A DNA stretch of 64,000 nt from Amaurobius ferox (taxonomy: Eukaryota; Arthropoda; Arachnida; Araneae; Amaurobiidae). The stretch covers positions 6,189,191 to 6,253,190 of the forward strand of contig OX578145.1 in the NCBI GenBank assembly GCA_951213105.1, written 5' to 3'. Of the stretch, positions 55,901 to 61,900 are shown piece after piece. Position 1 is the first letter of the stretch; the number at the start of each line of letters is the position of its first letter. The position numbers and the translations under genes are program-made. The notes under the pieces were generated by a model, which did no database searches, had not been told where the DNA came from, and worked only from the letters and a program-made list of their open reading frames with translations.

Positions 55901-58900
55901 TTGTAAACAAATGGGTAAACACAGGGCATATTTATGCATTTCAAGGATTTTCAACAAAGCTAAATTTTTAATATTCTCTTTCATTAAGAGTTTATCATAT
56001 TTAATTTTAAACATTTTATAATTTAATAACTGATTTTTAGCAGGCACAGGATTTCAAGAAATTTTTTTTTTTTTTTTAGGCATGGATCAAAAGTTGACAA
56101 ACCACTGTTCTGATGACGGAAATATGAAAATTATATAAGAAACATAATACACCTGTTCCCCGATTTACACGGAAGATAGGTTCTGCACAAAACTGTGTAC
56201 ATTGAAATCTTTGATTTTACTAAGTAAAATCGTGTAAAACGAAAATAACCCCAAAATGTGCATGATTCAGTCATTTATTTAAGTAAAACAAAAGTAAGAC
56301 ATCTTAGAAAACTTAAAATTATACTTAGTTTATAAAACAACAAACATATGAATGTAGTAATATAACATATTTAATTTACTTTACATTAGGAACAAAGAAC
56401 AAAAAAACGAAAAGACTCAAAAATTAATTATAAGTTTAATCACTGTCATTACTTTCATGTACTATCAGTCTTTTCTTTCTGATAGTTATGTCACTTTCAA
56501 CACTTGAGCTTTCTTGATGCGATTCTGGCTCAATGGTTAACGAATTAGGCAAGATCTCGGGTTGACAAGACTTTGTCATGAAATCGGTAATTAACAATTG
56601 CGTAGGTTTTTTTGCTAAAGCTTTATAGACCTCTTCATATTGATTTAATAGATTTTAATGATTTTAAGCTATTTTTAAGATTTATTGATTTAATTGATTT
56701 TAAGCTTTATAGACCTCTTCATATTGAGCATTTACGAAGGTCTCGCTGGAATCGGAGAGCTTGATCAACATTTGTGTCATATTGTTAAGAAATGGTTGCC
56801 CAATTTTCTTCCCAAATCAAGTCCTACTCTTATGATTCTTGCTGTGAACGCAACTGGCTCAGATTGCTCTTCATCAGAATCATTGTCTTCATCATGTTTG
56901 TTTGTTTCACGAATCATGTTAATTAAATCATCTTCATTCAATTCTTCATCAGCCATTATTTCTTCACTATCTGCCTGAGCTAAATCTTCAAAACCTTCTC
57001 CTATAGTATGGGCCAACTCAGTGATCTGAGAATATTCATGCTCTATTGGTGATTTATCATTTCCACTTTCAACAACATCTGGCCATATTGCTTTCCAGCA
57101 GGCATTGATCGTTGATTGTTTGATCTGAGTGTATGACAGTCCAACATGCTTAACACAATCTAAAATTGTAAATTTCTTCCAAGCATCCATCAGAGTAAGA
57201 GATTTATCATTCTCCATTTGTTCTAAGATATACCTGAAACTTTGCTTAATTTATAAACTGTGTAAAAGCGAAATCGTGTAAAACAAGTGCCATGTAAATC
57301 GAGGGATAAGTGTAACCTGAAAAACTTGGGGTAAATGACCCTCCTATCCAAGAACAGTATATGTAGTTTTTCGATCTTAAAAACTTTTAAAAACCAGTCT
57401 GCATGTATCAATTCTAGCTCACCTCAAACATGGAGTTTCATGCTTAGATATAAACATATCAGACAAATAAAAAAAATTAAATTTAAATAAAAATATCGCA
57501 AGTTTAAGCATTTGGGACAGCACAATGCAAAATTATCTAAATACATTAGATACCACACGAGTTGCGAGGCATTTTCATACATCACAAATGGTACTTGTCT
57601 GTGCTTAACATGCATACGGTTATAAAAATAGCAATATGTACTTGCTATAAATAGCTAAGGTCACTCAACAAAAATGTTTAAAACATTGGGTTATGAACAA
57701 AATAGGATGGGAACCAATGCATGGGTTTTCAACAGGTGATGCACATCACCCCAGGGCGATATAAAGGTGCAATAAACATAAAATTCACATCCTGATAAGG
57801 AGAAAAGGTGAAATTAAGACCCTCTATCTGAATATCCTTGTGTAAAGAAGAGATCTTTATGGGCTCTGATCTGATCTACAAGATTAGGCCCAGCCCAGAG
57901 GCATAGCAAGGAGGGGGATCAGATGAGAGCATCTGCCCACGAGCATCAGTCAATAAGAGCACTGGAATTGAGTAAAATATTAAAGAAAATGATTTTCTAA
58001 AAGAAAGGCACACAAATTTTAATATGTTTTATTTTGTTAAGTTTCAAATTTTAATAAAATTTACTTCTGTAAAAACAGAAGTAAAATCTTTGTTAAAATC
58101 ACAGAATAAAACAAAAAAATATTATTAATTTGTTTTAATGCAAGTTTTTAATCAAAATTTTACATTTTATTTTATATATATATATATATAAACAACCTTT
58201 GCTTTGTTGAACCTCTGCATCCATATGCCAAATTTGAAAGTTATTGAATACACAATTCAGATTTATGAATCAATCAATAATCCATTCAAATTTTTTACTG
58301 TAAACAGGTCTAGCATAAACAATAAGAGTGGCAACAGTCATAAGTGGAAATAATAAATTGATCACACAAAATAAAATACAAACAATTTTCTAGGCAAATA
58401 TATTATAAAACTATATTATAAGCAGCAAACAGGATAATTCTACAAGTTAAATAATGTATCGATGTATATACATCTATTAAGCTGTTTCTAAAGTTAACAC
58501 AGTTCAAATTAGCAGTCAAAGGTGACGTACCATGTATTCCAGAAAAAAAAATGGGGCAAACAAAGCGGAAGTTCATTCGTGTTACAGTAAGAACATAAAC
58601 CAGAATTAAATTTGACATAGAGACCTTTTATATATAGACCATTCATATTCATTGATAACTTGGCCATATAACATATCAGATGAATAGTATTATGCTTTTT
58701 AAATACTTTTCAGCCTTTTAATAGCTTTGTACCAACAATTCAGATGCATAAAAAAGGGGGAGGGGTTCTAGTACTATCAGCATAAGTTTTCAACCTTATT
58801 ACCCCCTATTTTACAACAGATGGAATTTTTCCTTAAATTGTTTATAAAGCGGTCCCTATGCCATATATTCACCTTTCTCTAATTTTAAAAGACACGGACA

Positions 58901-61900
58901 TGAGATTGAATAACCTTAGTAAATCAATCTTTCTTCTCTCTATCAATTCATCCCTTTTTTCTGTATGCATAATCTTTATTTTGTACAACAGGGACAACAT
59001 AATTATTCAGGTATCAGTATTAAAGTGAAGCCATGGGAAAGTTTGCATTTTATAAACTAAACACAAAAAATATTCACACTAAAGGACTAATATGCAACTG
59101 AACAAATACAACATTTTTCTTAAAGTATTTCTACAATTTAGCAGTAATTGCTTAATTTATTATAAGTTTAATATTAGAAATAAATTTAATTTTTAGTAAA
59201 CAGTCTTACTTTCATCGGTTGAAGGAGCTGATAAAATAGCACTGTGCTTTCTCCTTATTTCTTCCACAGTGGCTACAATTTTATCAAGACTCTGGGACAT
59301 TTCTTCAATCTAAAAAACACACAAAATATAAAAGAAAATTTCTTTTATTTTTAGTTATTAAAGAAAAAATCTTTGCCTCAGAGATCAAATCAAGGAACAG
59401 CTTAAGAAAAATTTATAAAAATATACATAGAATCAATTCAATTTAAACTCCAAAGGATGGTAGAATTAATTATCAGCAAACATAGCCTACAGAACAAATC
59501 ATGCATCTTTAGTATGCTTCCCTTATGACAAAAAATGCCTTCTAAGATGTAGATATGTCTCCAATATCAAAATAGGAAGAAAGCAACCATAAATCAATTA
59601 CTTGTGAAAATTATAGTGCATCCATGGAATCATGAAATGATAGTGACAAGAATGAAATAATGAATTAATTTTTTATTCAAGAATTCACCAGATTTACTAA
59701 TATACGGAAAAGTTCACTAGCCTAGGTCATTGAAGTAAAATGGCTAGTATCTATATACATAAAGAACAAAGCATCCACACTAAAATCTGCCGAACCACAA
59801 GTCGCAGCTCAATTTCGAGTCCATCTCCATAAGCAGAATAAAAATATGTATGGGCAAAAAATATCAGATTTTAGACAAAATGAATCGAGGCTACTTTGAG
59901 GCCACTTTGAAAATTTTTGTCTCATTGACATCAATGAAAAAGTATTTTTTGGTACCTTATAATTTAAGTAAATACAAAATAGCACCTTATTATTGGGTTG
60001 AAGAGCATTACAGATTTTGAATTACTGTTTTGAAAATATAGGTCACTGTGCTGGTAAAATTCAATTTCGTGAATAATGGCCAACAACACCTTTTTGAAGC
60101 GGCCTTTGCCAGAAGGTGAATGTTCGCATGTGATATCAAAGATCAAGTAACGAAATATAGAATTTAGAGTATATATAATAGTTTGTATACTGATCAGTAT
60201 CTCACTACAAATACTATAAAAATTGTCACAGATTCTAACGTTTAAATTTTTATTTTTCATAAGCAAAAGTTAGCACAAATCACAGTTTAAAATCGATTGA
60301 CCACTTATGTCACATTTAATGCATGAGTTAAGATGTATTTTTATTTAACATATTAATAAAAGACGTCATGGAGTCTAACATTTAAATATTTACTTTCATG
60401 AAAAAAAATGGTGATATTTTATTACTTATGCTTTTATAAATGCTTATCTGAGATACAACTCAACTTAGATTGCCATGCCCATTTCTCCATGTAACTATTT
60501 TTCCCACATTTTTCTTTGTTACAATTTATATGAAATATAATGAAAAAATAATGGTTTTAACCCTTTCACGACGATCGGCACGCCCACGTATCACATGCGA
60601 ACTTGCATTCAAGGACGAACGGCACTCACTCGGGCCAGAGGAAATTTTACCGCAAGCGGATAGTGGCACCTATAAGTGCCACCACGCAGAACGTTTTAAT
60701 TTGTGTACTAGATGGCGTTACTTGTCCATGGAACTAACTTCAATGTATTTTGCAGAGGCATAACCTTGGCAGAAGAGGATCGAATGAATTATTTCTCCAT
60801 TTGGAGCGGTGAAAATCATTTTGTAACATAAACAGAGCAATTCTCGTAGCATCAACAATTTTATAATTGAGTTTATTTTTATTTCAGCGTTATGATTTCG
60901 TTGGTGAATCATAGGAATATAAGAGAGTATTTTTTTTTGTTTGGGTTTTAGAGGCAGTGAAATTATTCGTTTATTTCGGATAAAAGAATGGGAGCAACTA
61001 ACGAGTATTTTGTATTCAGATTTGTATGAAAATTATACATCAAATAGAACATAAATATTTCTTTTATTCCTGAAAAAAGTAGATTTCTGTGTTGAATAGG
61101 TGATTTTCAGTGAATTTTTTTCGAGAGTTAGGCTTAGCGCAAAAAATGCGCCGTCCTTTTCGACCAGTTCGGAAGCGAAGTGCTTCGTCTTTTGGGCCGC
61201 AACAGCTCCGGAATGCCGCCGTCCCGAAAGGGTTAAAAGAGAAGAATGCTTAACAGTTTCACAAGTATCTATAAAACAATATATATAGTTGGGTTCATCC
61301 TATTAAAAACTGAGTTCCTTTAAATTTTCAAAATTTTGTCTTTTAACCAAAAAAGTTCTAAATCAGTCTAGCAAAAGTTATTAAATAAGATATTATTTAA
61401 ATCACCTTGTACAAAAGACTAAACCTTTGACATAGTACTCCACAATGTTGCTTTGACAGAACAATAATAAACATTTTTGAGAAAAAAAAATACAATTAGT
61501 TCTTCAAACAGTAAACGTTTTTTACTGTTCCACAAATATTTGCACAGATGGTCACCCTTAAGCGGTTGAAGATGCCGCTGCCTGTTGAAACCATCCTAGT
61601 AGGTAATCAATATTAAAATGAATTATCCATAGTAATCAATATGCAAAATTTAAGAAAATAAAACAAAGACCTAATTCAGAAATCAAACATGGCACATAGC
61701 TATATCTTCATTATCTTTTGATACTTTTATTTAATTTGATGCTCCTTAAGAAAAGATGATAAGTATTGGCAGAATTCGAGATATCAGATCATGCCTGACC
61801 GGATAAAATTAAAGATAGTGCTTCTGGTACTGAAATAAAAGCATATTTTAAATTTTACTCTGGAACATGTAAGGAAAAGAAAATGTGTTAAATAAACTCT

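Noticed and set aside
58070..58095. Small perfect hairpin TTTACTTCTGT/ACAGAAGTAAA as a regulatory RNA
   Set aside because: Eleven pairs in AT-rich intron are expected by chance in a window of this size. No extended structure surrounds it.
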